Shown here piece by piece: positions 1 to 9,978 of a DNA stretch of 64,000 nt (its first letter is position 1; each line of letters starts with the position of its first letter). The stretch spans positions 1,924,001 through 1,988,000 of the forward strand of contig CM074135.1 of assembly GCA_037178625.1 (NCBI GenBank). Reading direction: 5' to 3'. A program made the position numbers and the translations under genes. A model generated the notes under the pieces. That model was not told the DNA's origin, did not search any database, and saw only the letters and a list, made by a program, of their open reading frames with translations. Source of the stretch: Skeletonema tropicum (taxonomy: Eukaryota > Bacillariophyta > Thalassiosirophyceae > Thalassiosirales > Thalassiosiraceae).

Positions 1-546
1 GATAGCAATCCGGCTGGAGTTGTTCACTACCCTCCATCTCAAGGTGGTATTATGATACCTCCGTCTGAGATCAAACAACCATCTACCGTTCACTATCCTC
101 CATCATCTGCAAATATGAATACTGCGGCGCAGAAGCCAGAATTTCAGCAGGGTGAAGTGCCGTCGAACAATATGGAGAGTAGGTTGAATATGGAAATGAA
201 CTATGGATATCCTCACAATTATTCACAAGAGCAATTTGCAACAAATCTACACCCATATCATCCTGCGATGCCGATGATTTCTCCGGCACGTCCCTACGGT
301 TATGGACCTCCTGCTCCGCAAGGATTTGGGTTTGGTCCATCATCATATAGCGGATCGCCTTCTTCGCAGCAGCAACAACAACAACAACAGCGCATAATGT
401 CGATAATGGATGCAAAGGCTTACACTTCGAGCCAAGGTGCTGCATTGATGTCGTCAAGTTCTGGTGATTCGAGTGAAGTAGAACTGTTACCCAACACTAA
501 AGCGAAAAGGAAATCACAAGTAGATGATGAGCAAAACGAGGTGTAG
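1..546 (+). CDS. Gln/Pro/Ser-rich protein, C-terminal part (5' end outside window)
   Basis: The frame is open from base 1 and stops at 544-546, so the gene enters from the left; the Met at 52 is internal. The visible 181 residues are low complexity: a repeated VHYPPS motif (near the start and again at about residue 30), Tyr/Pro/Gly-rich stretches, a CAG/CAA glutamine run near 367-390, and a serine run. A basic KAKRK cluster close to the C-terminus could be a nuclear localisation signal. Such tails are common on diatom transcription regulators, but no DNA-binding domain lies inside the window, so no function is assigned. Confidence 0.6.
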   Translation, partial: DSNPAGVVHYPPSQGGIMIPPSEIKQPSTVHYPPSSANMNTAAQKPEFQQGEVPSNNMESRLNMEMNYGYPHNYSQEQFATNLHPYHPAMPMISPARPYGYGPPAPQGFGFGPSSYSGSPSSQQQQQQQQRIMSIMDAKAYTSSQGAALMSSSSGDSSEVELLPNTKAKRKSQVDDEQNEV

Positions 547-939
547 CGACGCGAAGGAGAGTGTTAATCGGCATCCTTTCAAAACCCGTTGCTATTCAAT
601 GTCTCATTGGTTAGAGCGTTTTATCATGGCGTTTCTTTATGATGTGTAATTTTATGCTTGCATAATCGTTGATGGCTATGAACAGCCTTTGCCAAGCATA
701 TACGTAATCGATTCATCTAATGTTGGCAGAGTTCGGTGAAGTGAGTGGCAGAGTTAGTTTTCAGCCAAAAGAAAAGAGGCTTCAATCTTACAATATCTTT
801 TCTTATTTCATGATATGTAGAGGTTTTCGAGCAGGATATACCAGATATCGCGAACATGAGAAAGGAGAAAGATCCTTGCTTTGCTAAATTGATATATATG
901 ATGTCATTAAATATATACAAGTAATTTGGTTTCATTCAG
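547..939. other. Intergenic, nothing recognised
   Basis: AT-rich sequence between the 3' end of the Q/P/S-rich gene and the 3' end of the ankyrin-type gene, which converge here. It should hold both 3' UTRs. The only open frame (72 codons, minus strand) has no visible domain. Confidence 0.5.
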
Positions 940-2040
940 CTATACTGAGTTGTTAAACAAAAGTGTGTTCGGATCAAGCATTATCCAAGAATAAAGTTTT
1001 GACAAATTGTCCAACCTATGCATCTTCATACTGCTGTCGGGTCGAGCCAATCCAAGCTTCCTCTTGGTTTCCTCGGAAGGCTTGTTCTTGATACGATGTG
1101 ATTCGCCCCCACTAAAATGCGCTCCTCTTGTTGCAACAAGCATGAATGGTAGCATATGAGCAGTAATATCATGAGTGAAGAGTGCACGTGGAGCAGACTT
1201 CAGTATGATCATAGTAGGAGGCTGGATATCGTTATCAGAAAGGGCCACATCCAATCCCATTGCAGCACACTTGGCTAAAGGCAGACGGTTGTGTATATCA
1301 TCTGGAAACGATGCTCCTGTCGGACACAATTTGAACAGCGAATTGAGAAATGAAGTCGTCTCCCCGTCATCAACGCATTTGAATTTGTTGCTTGCTAAAG
1401 CTAGCTCAATTGGAAGCTTGCCATTTGCATTTCGTTTCCATGCCTGCTTTGGGTGTTTCTTCAGGAACAGATGTGAAAACAAGATCGGGCATCTCCTTTC
1501 CTCTAGCGATGCATGTAATACTAGAAATTTCTCTTCTTCACTCTCGTGTGTTTCTATTGTTGTTGAGCTGTAGTGCGAAGAGTAAATATTTGCGTAGTCG
1601 ATATGGCTCTTCAGGCTTCCATTGTTGAGTACAAAGAGTAGCATGTAAGCATTTGTAAGCAACTTGATAGTATCGAGCTCTGAAACGATAGTCGTTTCAC
1701 TGGAAAGTTCTATTGCTTGGTAACTAAATGATACTGCGTCTTCGTTTGTATTTGGTTGCTCACGTTTCTGTTGATTATTGTCTACACCAAAGAATACGTC
1801 GACAGGAGTTTCCTCCTTCGACCGACACCTGTTTGAATTAATGTCTTCTGGCCATTTCCTCAGCAAAGCTTCCATAATGATGGGAGACGAGTTGAAACAA
1901 CAGCAGAAATACAGTGCAGTGTTTGGAAAAGGGGTTTGATATAAACTAAAGCTACCTTCGTGCTGAGGTTGATTGTTAATGACGTTCAGAGCCTGTCCAA
2001 TCATCGACTCATCGCAGAGCATTTGCATAGTCAAAAACAT
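940..2040 (-). CDS. Degenerate ankyrin-repeat-type protein, 366 aa
   Basis: A single open frame of 366 codons on the minus strand. Ankyrin-like helices can be seen: a PNTALYFCC...ALLRKWPEDIN segment near residues 40-70, NGKLPIELALAS near 205-215, and HNRLPLAKCAAMG near 250-262, each resembling the LPLHLA...LL core with drift. Diatoms have many such proteins of unknown role. No signal peptide or membrane segment is clear. The ATG at 2040 is the first in frame. The outer LTR element begins only 131 bp upstream (2172), so the insertion sits in or beside this gene's promoter or an upstream exon. The repeat assignment is by eye. Confidence 0.6.
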   Translation of the reverse strand: MFLTMQMLCDESMIGQALNVINNQPQHEGSFSLYQTPFPNTALYFCCCFNSSPIIMEALLRKWPEDINSNRCRSKEETPVDVFFGVDNNQQKREQPNTNEDAVSFSYQAIELSSETTIVSELDTIKLLTNAYMLLFVLNNGSLKSHIDYANIYSSHYSSTTIETHESEEEKFLVLHASLEERRCPILFSHLFLKKHPKQAWKRNANGKLPIELALASNKFKCVDDGETTSFLNSLFKLCPTGASFPDDIHNRLPLAKCAAMGLDVALSDNDIQPPTMIILKSAPRALFTHDITAHMLPFMLVATRGAHFSGGESHRIKNKPSEETKRKLGLARPDSSMKMHRLDNLSKLYSWIMLDPNTLLFNNSV

Positions 2041-2171
2041 TCTGATAAGAATCCTATTTATGCATCTTTCTGGACGCAGCAGCAGTCAGCAGTATCGTAG
2101 CGAGGCATCGCTGTCAATAGATCCACGAACCACAGCTACGTCTTTCGACAGTCGACGACCGAGATGAGAAT

Positions 2172-2347
2172 CGTTTCGTGTAGCACAGAACGTCTCATTC
2201 CCTTAGACGATCACTCACTTCTCACCAATCTTTATCCTTGTTATGTATCCTTACCATGTAATTATATTATTAGTTGATGTTATCGCAGTAGTACTGATTA
2301 GTCTGTATATATTACATAATCATTAACATAGAGTGAGAAACGAATCG
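2172..2347 (+). repeat. 5' LTR of outer element
   Basis: 176 bp, apparently identical to 13721-13896. It starts CGTTTCGTGTAG and ends GAAACGAATCG. It holds a TATA-like stretch (TGTATATATTACA near 2306-2318) that could place transcript initiation. The end was set by the start of the putative primer-binding site and by the GAAT target duplication. Confidence 0.9.
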
Positions 2348-2362
2348 GTTTATCAGACAGCC
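2348..2362 (+). other. Putative primer-binding site, outer element
   Basis: GTTTATCAGACAGCC starts right after the 5' LTR. The nested element has the related GTTTATAAGACCCC at the same place (4289-4302). Both loosely resemble the initiator-tRNA-type site of Copia elements (GGTATCAGAGC). The tRNA was not identified. Confidence 0.5.
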
Positions 2363-2399
2363 ATTCTCACGGCTGCATCTACGATGGCAGCGTTCGAAA

Positions 2400-2445
2400 A
2401 GAATAGAATACGGGGAGAAAATGATGACAATATTTATTCTATTCT
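2400..2445 (+). other. Long stem-loop with GGGGAG loop
   Basis: An 11-bp perfect stem (AGAATAGAATA at 2400-2410 with TATTCTATTCT at 2435-2445) closes a 24-nt loop that begins CGGGGAGAA. It lies about 50 nt after the primer-binding site and is the first of the AGGA/GGAG-presenting hairpins of this leader. Confidence 0.6.
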
Positions 2446-2704
2446 CCGACGGGGAGGAACGCGGACATAATATGAGGAAATGGAACCGGTTCACTGAGGT
2501 TCTATTTGACTGAGAGGAACGATAAGATGAATTTGTCGAGGAATGCGAGAGGAAAGAAGGAAAGAGATTCGATATCGATATAAAGAATTGCCGAGGACGC
2601 CGGCATAATAATTGGCCCCCCAGTAAGGACACCTGGGATATCAACAACCATCGCCGAGGAATGCCGGCGATAAATAAATCGGCCCTGCTGGGGAGGAATG
2701 CCCC
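2445..2704 (+). repeat. Dispersed AGGA-loop hairpins with unrelated stems
   Basis: Five short hairpins differ in stem but share a purine loop: TCCG/CGGA (2445-2465, loop with GGGGAGGAA), TCG/CGA around AGGAATG (2536-2548), TGCCG/CGGCA around AGGACGC (2589-2605), CCCAG/CTGGG around TAAGGACAC (2619-2637), ATCGCCG/CGGCGAT around AGGAATG (2649-2670), and in addition GGGG/CCCC around AGGAATG (2690-2704). The loop AGGAATG occurs three times on three different stems. There is no coding frame of note here. Confidence 0.65.
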
Positions 2705-2768
2705 CGTCTGCATAAAAGGAATTGGCCCAAAAGATAGTCCGAAGACTTTAAACTGGGAACAAATAAAT

Positions 2769-3264
2769 AATCATCCAGGAGGGATGATCGGAACAATAAT
2801 CACCCAGGAGGGGTGATCGGTACAATATAATCATCCAGGAGGGATGATCGGAACAATAATCACCCAGGAGGGGTGATCGGTACAATATAATCATCCAGGA
2901 GGGATGATCGGAACAATAATCACCCAGGAGGGGTGATCGGTACAATATAATCACCCAGGAGGGGTGATCGGTACAATATAATCATCCAGGAGGGGTGATC
3001 GGAACAATATAATCATCCAGGAGGGGTGATCGGTACAATATAATCATCCAGGAGGGATGATCGGAACAATAATCACCCAGGAGGGGTGATCGGTACAATA
3101 TAATCATCCAGGAGGGATGATCGGAACAATAATCACCCAGGAGGGGTGATCGGTACAATATAATCATCCAGGAGGGATGATCGGAACAATAATCACCCAG
3201 GAGGGGTGATCGGTACAATAATAATAATAATATAACAGAAATTTATCATCCAGGAGGGATGATC
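2769..3264 (+). repeat. Minisatellite of 16 AGGAG-loop hairpins (60-bp double unit)
   Basis: About 30-bp half units alternate. Each is a 7-bp inverted repeat around AGGAG. I count seven ATCATCC/GGATGAT units, seven ATCACCC/GGGTGAT units and two ATCATCC/GGGTGAT units. The T-to-C change on the 5' arm is matched by A-to-G on the 3' arm, and the two mixed units keep a G-U pair when read as plus-strand RNA. The opposite mix, which would give A-C, is not seen. Spacers are CGGAACAATA and CGGTACAATATA. The 60-bp period keeps minus-strand frames open by chance. A short AAT run follows the array near 3218-3232. Confidence 0.85.
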
Positions 3265-3329
3265 GGAACAATACAAATTTTCATAATCACCGACGGGTCA
3301 TCGGAAGAATAGAAGGGTGATCGGAAAAA

Positions 3330-3556
3330 CTGAAATACTACAAGGAGCCAGTATAGACCCTGCAAGGAGCCAAGGGCGATGGAAATTGCTGCAAGGAGCC
3401 AGTGATAACACGGGAAATCGGAAATTACTGCAAGGAGCCAGTGATAACACGGGAAATCGGAAATTGCTGCAAGGAGCCAGTGATAACACGGGAAATTGCT
3501 GCAAGGAGCCAGCAGATAGGGAATATTACAGAATATCGCTGCAAGGAGCCAGCAGA
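3330..3556 (+). repeat. Second array: seven CAAGGAGC-loop hairpins
   Basis: Seven copies of CAAGGAGCC, several spaced 36 bp apart within AGTGATAACACGGGAAATCG sequence. Each copy is bracketed by arms that pair: ATACT/AGTAT, CCCT/AGGG, GCTG/CAGT (G-U), ACTG/CAGT, GCTG/CAGT, TGCTG/CAGCA, GCTG/CAGC. The loop is constant and the arms vary while staying paired. This is the same design as the preceding minisatellite but with an unrelated unit. Confidence 0.75.
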
Positions 3557-3599
3557 ATCACGGAAGGAATAGGGATAACAGAGATATTAACGATGTAAC

Positions 3600-4020
3600 A
3601 GTCAATGGCAAAGTGCCGCCGCATTCTTGGAAAGATAAAGGAAAAGTAAACGTAAGTGGCAAAGTGCCACCGCGTCGTTGGAGATAGAAAAGAAAGAAAA
3701 ATACCACCAGGAGGTGGGGCCAGTAGAGCCTATCGTCTTCGAAAAGAAAGAGAAATACCACTAGAATAGGAAGGAGATACAAAAGAAAGAAAAATACCAC
3801 TAGAATAGGAAGGAATGAAGTAGATCACCGAGTAAGTGAGGCGAACACCCGAAGGAGAGCATAAATAGTAGTAGTCATGGTCGCAGTGCCTGACGGAGAA
3901 AAGATGGCCGAAGTGCCGACGTAAAGTGAGAAGGCCAGAGTGCCTGTAATGTTGGTAAATGAAAAAGAATAGGGACCGTGATTGACCAGGAAGAGAGATA
4001 GGAACATTTCGTATGAGAGA
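3600..4020 (+). repeat. Imperfect short repeats and further hairpins
   Basis: Two GGCA-AAG-TGCC hairpins (about 3606-3616 and 3657-3670), a CCACC-AGGA-GGTGG hairpin (about 3703-3716), two imperfect copies of an AAAATACCACTAGAATAGGA unit (3750-3815), and AGGC/GCCT around CAGAGT (about 3931-3945). The region is purine-rich on the plus strand. Open frames here are shadows of the low complexity. Confidence 0.5.
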
Positions 4021-4107
4021 CGACAAGAGAGCTGAAAAGGCCAGAGTAGTAGACGAAAACTAATGTGCACCCAGAAGATAGGGTCACCGTTAACTATGTC
4101 ATATTAG

Positions 4108-4288
4108 CATTTAAAGTGGGACGCCTCGCTAGCTGGGAAGTGGTTACTCCCCTACTTGAGGTAATGCGTAGAGCTATGGAGGAATTAGTAATCGGGCCGA
4201 TGCCCTAACTATAATTTGTTTTATCACCATGATGAACACCATCGTATGGAGCCTCGTATTGGACCTGCGGTGTGTGCTACTTTGATTG
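4108..4288 (+). repeat. 5' LTR of nested element
   Basis: 181 bp starting CATTTAAAGTGGG and ending CTACTTTGATTG. The first 12 and last 12 bases form an imperfect inverted repeat (9 of 12). Apparently identical to 9798-9978. Confidence 0.9.
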
Positions 4289-4409
4289 GTTTATAAGACC
4301 CCAATAGCTTTATTAACAGCTACTACGAAGCATATGAATAAGCCCACGGCGGGCAATGTCTCCTTGTGATCGAGAGGAAGAAGATGAAGTATGATTGGCA
4401 GCTATTTCA

Positions 4410-4890
4410 ACTGGACCACGCCCAGCATAAAAAGGACTGGACCACGCCCAGTGTAAAAAGGAGCGATTCAATTGCTTAACCCACTGAACGCTGTTCTCTC
4501 TGGAGGGCAGCATAATGAGCACCAACGCATGAGGAGCGACGTTACGTGCAGGTGGAAGAAGTGGAAGAGGTGGTGGCCGTGGGGGACGCGGACGTGGCAA
4601 TGCTCGTGGTGCTGGTGGTCGAGGTACGACAATCCCTCCAGCACCAATACGAACACCACAAACACCATCAACAACAATGTTGGAGCAACGCAATTGCTCA
4701 GTCTACTGAACACTGTTCTCCTTGGAGGCAGTAATGGGCAGACATTCGATGTCAACGCATTTGGAGCGACGTAAGCTGCAGCCCAGGGTGGGGGGCAACA
4801 CGCATCAGGAGCGACGAACACAGCAGCAGCCCACGCATGAAACGCGACGTTACCAGCAGTAGCCAACAACGCATGAGGAGCGACGTTGAC
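4410..4890 (+). repeat. Hairpin-forming repeats in leader of nested element
   Basis: Two CTGG-ACCACGC-CCAG hairpins (about 4412-4455). A pair of about 50-bp repeats, each starting CAATTGCT (about 4468-4515 and 4690-4735), ends in a hairpin whose outer stem is GCTG/CAGC in one copy and ACTG/CAGT in the other. Five copies of an ACGCATNAGGAGCGACG motif (about 4524, 4757, 4799, 4836 and 4868) are closed by CGC/GCG, three of them with AGGA in the loop. This repeats the pattern of the outer element with different sequences. Confidence 0.6.
4533..4695 (+). pseudogene. Gag-like Arg-Gly box remnant
   Basis: The frame starting after the TGA at 4530 reads a Gly/Arg-rich stretch (GGRSGRGGGRGGRGRGNARG) followed by a Pro/Thr-rich segment and a stop. 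RGG-type stretches occur in nucleic-acid-binding Gag-like proteins. It is short, has no start codon and is interrupted, so it is called a remnant; a chance GC-rich repeat is also possible. Confidence 0.35.
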
Positions 4891-5237
4891 AGCAGCCGTT
4901 CAAGGGGGTCACGCATCGACACCCGCTGCGAGTGCAGGTTCACTTCCTCCTATTCGGACGGATCGTGAGCTTGCCGAGGATAAGTCATCCCTCACCCAGA
5001 AGGATGTCAAGTGTTTCGTTGAGACCTTCAATGGCACAGCTTATACACTGTCCATAGAGCAAGAATGTAAAGTAATGTTATGCGAAGTTAAGCTGGCGCT
5101 CCCGCTCTTGCAGCGGCAATGAGCGCACACGTGATTATTGACGACGGCCGCAGAGTCGTCTGTAGAAAGTTTGAACATGGCCTTATGTGCCCGTTTGTTT
5201 ATGTAGCAACTAACCTTGAATGATAGCAGTGAGAACA

Positions 5238-5494
5238 GGTAATCCAAGACCTTTGGGAAGGAGCCCCATCAACCTTGAATGTATGCAGTGATGCCGCGGC
5301 GTCAGTGGAGAAGGTAATCGAAGACCTTTGGGCGTAACTCATTAACCTTGATAGAGCTAGATGACTAGCAGTAGCAATAAAACCGTTTTTGCGCAGATGG
5401 ACTAGCAACAGTAATGTGACAGTGGCAACGCAGACGCGTCAGTCAGGTGACTAGGTAATCGAAGACCTTTGGGAAGATGTCCCATTAACCTTGA
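5238..5494 (+). repeat. Three copies of a structured about 40-nt unit
   Basis: Copies at 5238-5278, 5313-5352 and 5454-5494 share GGTAATC-AAGACCTTTGGG at the left and TTAACCTTGA or TCAACCTTGA at the right. The middle keeps a stem in every copy: TGGG/CCCA around AAGGAGC, TGGG/CTCA (G-U) around CGTAA, and TGGG/CCCA around AAGATGT. The outer GGT-AAT/ATT-AACC can pair too. Confidence 0.6.
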
Positions 5495-5499
5495 CGGTA

Positions 5500-8400
5500 A
5501 TAATTCATAATGCTTTTGTCTGCAGGCGGACCAGCAATAACTTTTTATGGAGTTTTCATCGCGTTGACGGATGGCGTTAAACTTGTTTCCTTGTTTCTCT
5601 AAACATGGCAGCACCAAGTTCACGGGGGAAGAAATTAGATGTCCTCATCTTTGTGGATACGTCAACGCTTCCCCATTCTCTCTTGTTTACAGTAATGCTA
5701 ATTGAAGAGAGGTCAATGGCTCTTGGCGACTCTTTGACATCTACACGACATGGCACGATAGCTCTCCATCTGAAAGCGCATAGCTCTGGCAGCGACCAGA
5801 TAGTTAAGAGCGCCCAATCTTTGAGCAGGACTCCAGATGAAAGTGTCAGCGGTTACAAAGGTAGTAGCCGCGCGGAGGAGTGACATCAAATGATGGTGTG
5901 CTCGATGTATTTTGTGAAATTCGACTGGATGAACTTGATTCCCGACTGGAAATGTATTTCAGTCCTATGAAGTAACGCTTGGTGTCGTCCGCCGTTGACA
6001 ACGCTCAATACGAATATTCTGCATGGCGTCGATAGGGTGCTATGTATTCGAAATGTCATATGTCTCCAATTTGACGATTAAAGTTTAGCTCCAGACATGC
6101 GTGAACGACGTTGCTCTCGTGGAGAGTATCAGAATGATAGACAGGGAGAAGCCGATCACGAGACCTGTACTCGAACCGTCTAGAATAACGCTGAATAGTA
6201 CGCCAAATGCATTCAGAGAAGCTCTGAACTCTGAAATTGACGAAACGGCAGCAGTAGTCTGATGCCAACATACGCACGAATCTCATGCCCTGTACATAAT
6301 GTCTTCTTTGTACATAATGTCTTTATCTTTTGCACACGCAGGTGTGTTGTAATTGCAATGATTGTTGAACTCTTTGCAGATTCTAACTCGCGGGTACTAC
6401 CATGACTCTCAGGCAGGGTTCGGGGTAGCAACTAAAAGAAGCACAATCTCATCTGTTTAACGAATGCTGTCAGCATTTGCCGTTGCTGGCACACTTACAC
6501 TGCCATGTGTTATTTTGGACTCGGGATCTAACAAGTCATCTCACAATTGTAATGACTTACGGGGCAGTGATGTTGAGGTAAATCATCACATACAGTTCGA
6601 TCGACGGACTGTTTATCAACCATGGAAACTTTTTATGCACAACAGAGCAACAAGAATTGCCTCGCCGACAAGCATACGTGAGCAAGTAGCTCCACGCACA
6701 ACTTCACACAGCTGATAAGAGACGAATGTCCATTGGATTGACAAGAGAACAATATGACGATGAAAGACATATGCGCAAGCGCAAGGAAGATAAATGCTTG
6801 ATACGCGAGCACCTTCTATGCAAGGATAGATACCACTTTGAACGCAAGTGTAGAGCAGGTTTCGGTCTGTTTCTATCGATTGATCTCAAGGAAAAGACGT
6901 ATTGCAAGATGCAGAACCAGCAAGGTCGACCTACTTAAGGTGGCATAATAGCGAAGTGAAGCCATATTTGAAAGTTGGCACAATAAAGGAGACTAAAATT
7001 GCAGAGTGGATTATCTGGAGGTTGTAAAGAGCTCATTACATGACGCTCAGACCTTTTAGGTATGCTCAAGAACGTCGGCGCTGACACCCGAAGTGGAATA
7101 GAAGTGCACATGAGTCGAACCCTTAGCAAGTTGGCCAAGCCATCATTCGACAAGAGCTCATATCGTACGTGCCGAGAGGAACATGATAAACAGTTTCCTT
7201 TTGGAACTGTGGTAAAACTAACCGTGGCACCAGTGGTACTGCCGCGATGGCAGCGGCAGAAAAGGTATTGCACCTCGGACCATGCTTCCTCTATGAAAGC
7301 CAGCTGCATTATTTTGTAACAGCGGATGTGAATACAGTACGGCGCATGGTTACTAGCGGCAAATACGTACTGGACTTGTGGTCATCCAAAGACTGCATGA
7401 TAAGGAAATGTCGCGTTATTATCCACAAGTGAAGAAGAAAGGTGGAGAAACGCTTTGCGGTCAAAGCAAGAACAGTGCTGAAATGGATGGCGAAATGCCG
7501 TGAGACACTCTAACTCTAACTCTTCTTGCTGGAAGTACGGCAGGAAGGACATGTGAGTATACAATGAATTATTCCAAGCTATCAGATTGCCACGCAGAGA
7601 CGGTGCACGCAAGTCCAAACGAATGAGTGTAAGGATGGAACGAACACTCAAGTAAACAGGAATGATCAAACTTATCGTAGACCGATTGATAAGCTACCAT
7701 AAATGTGCACGCACATGGGAGCTACACTGATGTTGCAGAAGCGACAGTGCTTGAAACATATGATACACAATGGGCAGCGTGATGTTGATGTTCTAGATAC
7801 ACTTGTCAGCATCAAACTCGACAACTTCCTTGTTGTTGGAATCCAATTCTATCTCCCGATTGTTCTCTGGATGTCGGGAAGAGAGCCCAGCGCCTAGACG
7901 TTGGCACTTGACTTGCTAGTTTGAGTTATGAACATGCGACTTTGACTTCGCCAAACATAGCAAAACACTTCTGAATGTTGCTTGACAGTTTGATAAACAC
8001 CGTGGAAATTGATTTCGTGCAAATAGCCATCACATAGTGTGAGAGATAGCACACGACTTTGGAAATGACTACATATAGCACAGGACTTCTTTGTTGCGGC
8101 GTCAACTTAGGTAGCCTCACTGATAGCAAATTGACAACAGCTTACTCGAACCATAGAGAGAAGGTAACGGCAGCAGCAAATAATCTTTGCGTTGCATTGC
8201 ATGAAGCACAGAACTTACTTCCGAGATTAAACAACTCTCCAGCCACTCGTTACACGAGACACAAACGAAATCGAGCTAGTAGTACAATGTGGTATCAGCT
8301 TAGAACGGCACAGGAATAATTGAGTCAGTGTGCTGAGCCCGTGGTAGGCCAGCTCGGACTGAGAGAAAGGATGATTGTGATAGGTATAACACCACGAGAT

Positions 8401-9797
8401 GCCACCGAGATCAACTAGATCAAAGCAGCCTCGGCATACGGGGACAATAACAGATATGCCTCACTTGCATGTTGTAAAACACCGCTGACAAGGTTGAAAC
8501 CACAGTGTGAGCCGGATAGATGTGTACCGAACTTGAATAATGTGAGCCGGACAAATGTGCGCCGAACTTGATATGCGCCGGATAGATAAATCGAGATACA
8601 AACGCCCAAAAGTGAGACAGGCACTCCACATCACACGATATCGAGATAATTGCGTCGAGACAGAAACAGACTCTTTTGTACAGAGTCGGAGATAACACGC
8701 TGGACACGACAAGACCAGAGACTGATGTCATGGAAGACTTTCTTTGACAGGCAAAACAATGAAATAGGTCTGGCTTACTCGATAGCCGGAAAGCACAGTG
8801 AGGTCAGATAGCACTAGCATTGCAGCCAGAGGCAGCAGTGATGTAGCCGCAGTTATTGAACAAAGCAAAGCAGACAAGCATCAGTTAAGATCATAGAAGA
8901 CATCGAGGCCGAGGATGTAGGCTACACCAGATGTAACATCAATACGCCCTACATGCATCAACAAGCATTGTTGAATGGAATGCATGCGCACAACAACGAG
9001 CAACCCGAATGTGTTGAATCAGAGTACAGTACCGCTACAACATTCACTTACCCTGGTCACGAGCCAGATCGGTGGCAGACGGGGACACTGAAACAGGAAT
9101 GCAAACGGGGACAGTTATCACGGCCATCCACACGAGACGCTCCTCATCGCTTTGAAACCACGGCGACTTGCTCGGAGAGATCCCCTCTCTCTCGCGAAGT
9201 GAAGAAATAGAATACCGGAGACACAGACGTACGGTTTCACTCATTCAATACTTATTGAACGACTATAGAGCGAACAGAATGATACAATAGCAAGTGGGTA
9301 GATGAAAACGTGAAAGCGCACTTGTAATTTGTCGCGAGCGGAAATAAGTTACAGGATGAATGAATGTCTAGGGACAAAAGAAATAGTAGAATATCCTGAC
9401 GAAGACAAGATGGATGAAGGATGTTGAGCAGATTTACTTCGCTCAGATAATGTGAAGAAACGATAAGATATCCGTATCCGCCATCAGGCTTAGATCGATT
9501 GGTGGGGATAATGATGATGTTGAGAAAGGATACTGATGGAAATTGCACAGGCAGAGGAAACTGGCGTACCCCCTACATTCAACAGAAGTAGGTTTAGTTG
9601 CGGTTATGGGTTCCGCAAGCGAGGATTTTTCGCGCACAAAAGTATACACTCATACACGCTTGACGAGTTAAGTGGAAATTAAAGATGAAGGGTTGGTGTT
9701 GGTATTGGTTGTTGATCCATAGCATCTTTTCAATGTAAGGTCGGAATGAGACGAATCATTTGCCTCGAGAGTCGAGAGTCTCACGATTCGCGGGGAC
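5500..9797 (+). other. Interior of nested element, no recognised genes
   Basis: 4.3 kb with only short open frames (under about 95 codons) in all six frames and no domain I recognise. One segment (8429-8472, CTCGGCATACGGGGA...) resembles 11826-11870 in the outer element, which supports a common family origin. A GGCATA/TATGCC stem can form in the 8429 copy. The purine tract before the 3' LTR is at about 9790-9797. Confidence 0.5.
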
Positions 9798-9978
9798 CAT
9801 TTAAAGTGGGACGCCTCGCTAGCTGGGAAGTGGTTACTCCCCTACTTGAGGTAATGCGTAGAGCTATGGAGGAATTAGTAATCGGGCCGATGCCCTAACT
9901 ATAATTTGTTTTATCACCATGATGAACACCATCGTATGGAGCCTCGTATTGGACCTGCGGTGTGTGCTACTTTGATTG
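9798..9978 (+). repeat. 3' LTR of nested element
   Basis: Apparently identical over 181 bp to 4108-4288. The upstream flank CGCGGGGAC serves as polypurine tract; the downstream flank returns to outer-element sequence. Confidence 0.9.

Larger units (their letters stand above)
4108..9978 (+). mobile_element. Nested LTR retroelement, non-autonomous (5871 bp)
   Basis: The LTRs at 4108-4288 and 9798-9978 (181 bp) look identical by eye. A primer-site-like GTTTATAAGACCCC follows the first, and a purine tract CGCGGGGAC precedes the second; both resemble those of the outer element, so the two are related families in the same orientation. The element lies inside the outer element's interior (2348-13720) and so inserted later. 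Flanking tetranucleotides TTAG (4104-4107) and TTCG (9979-9982) match at only three of four bases, so the target duplication is uncertain. Gag/pol are not recognisable apart from a short Arg-Gly box. Confidence 0.8.

Noticed and set aside
2748..3218. Two minus-strand frames with a repeated 20-residue unit (IILYRSPLLGDYCSDHPSWM)
   Set aside because: They arise because the minisatellite period (60 bp) is a multiple of three; no start context, no flanking coding sequence, and the DNA pattern is explained by RNA hairpins.
2769..3264. CRISPR-like array
   Set aside because: There are no unique spacers; the intervals are themselves repeated, and the host is a eukaryote.
5605..5883. 92-codon frame in the nested element as a real gene
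   Set aside because: No recognisable domain, no conservation with the outer element, and typical of chance frames in this stretch.
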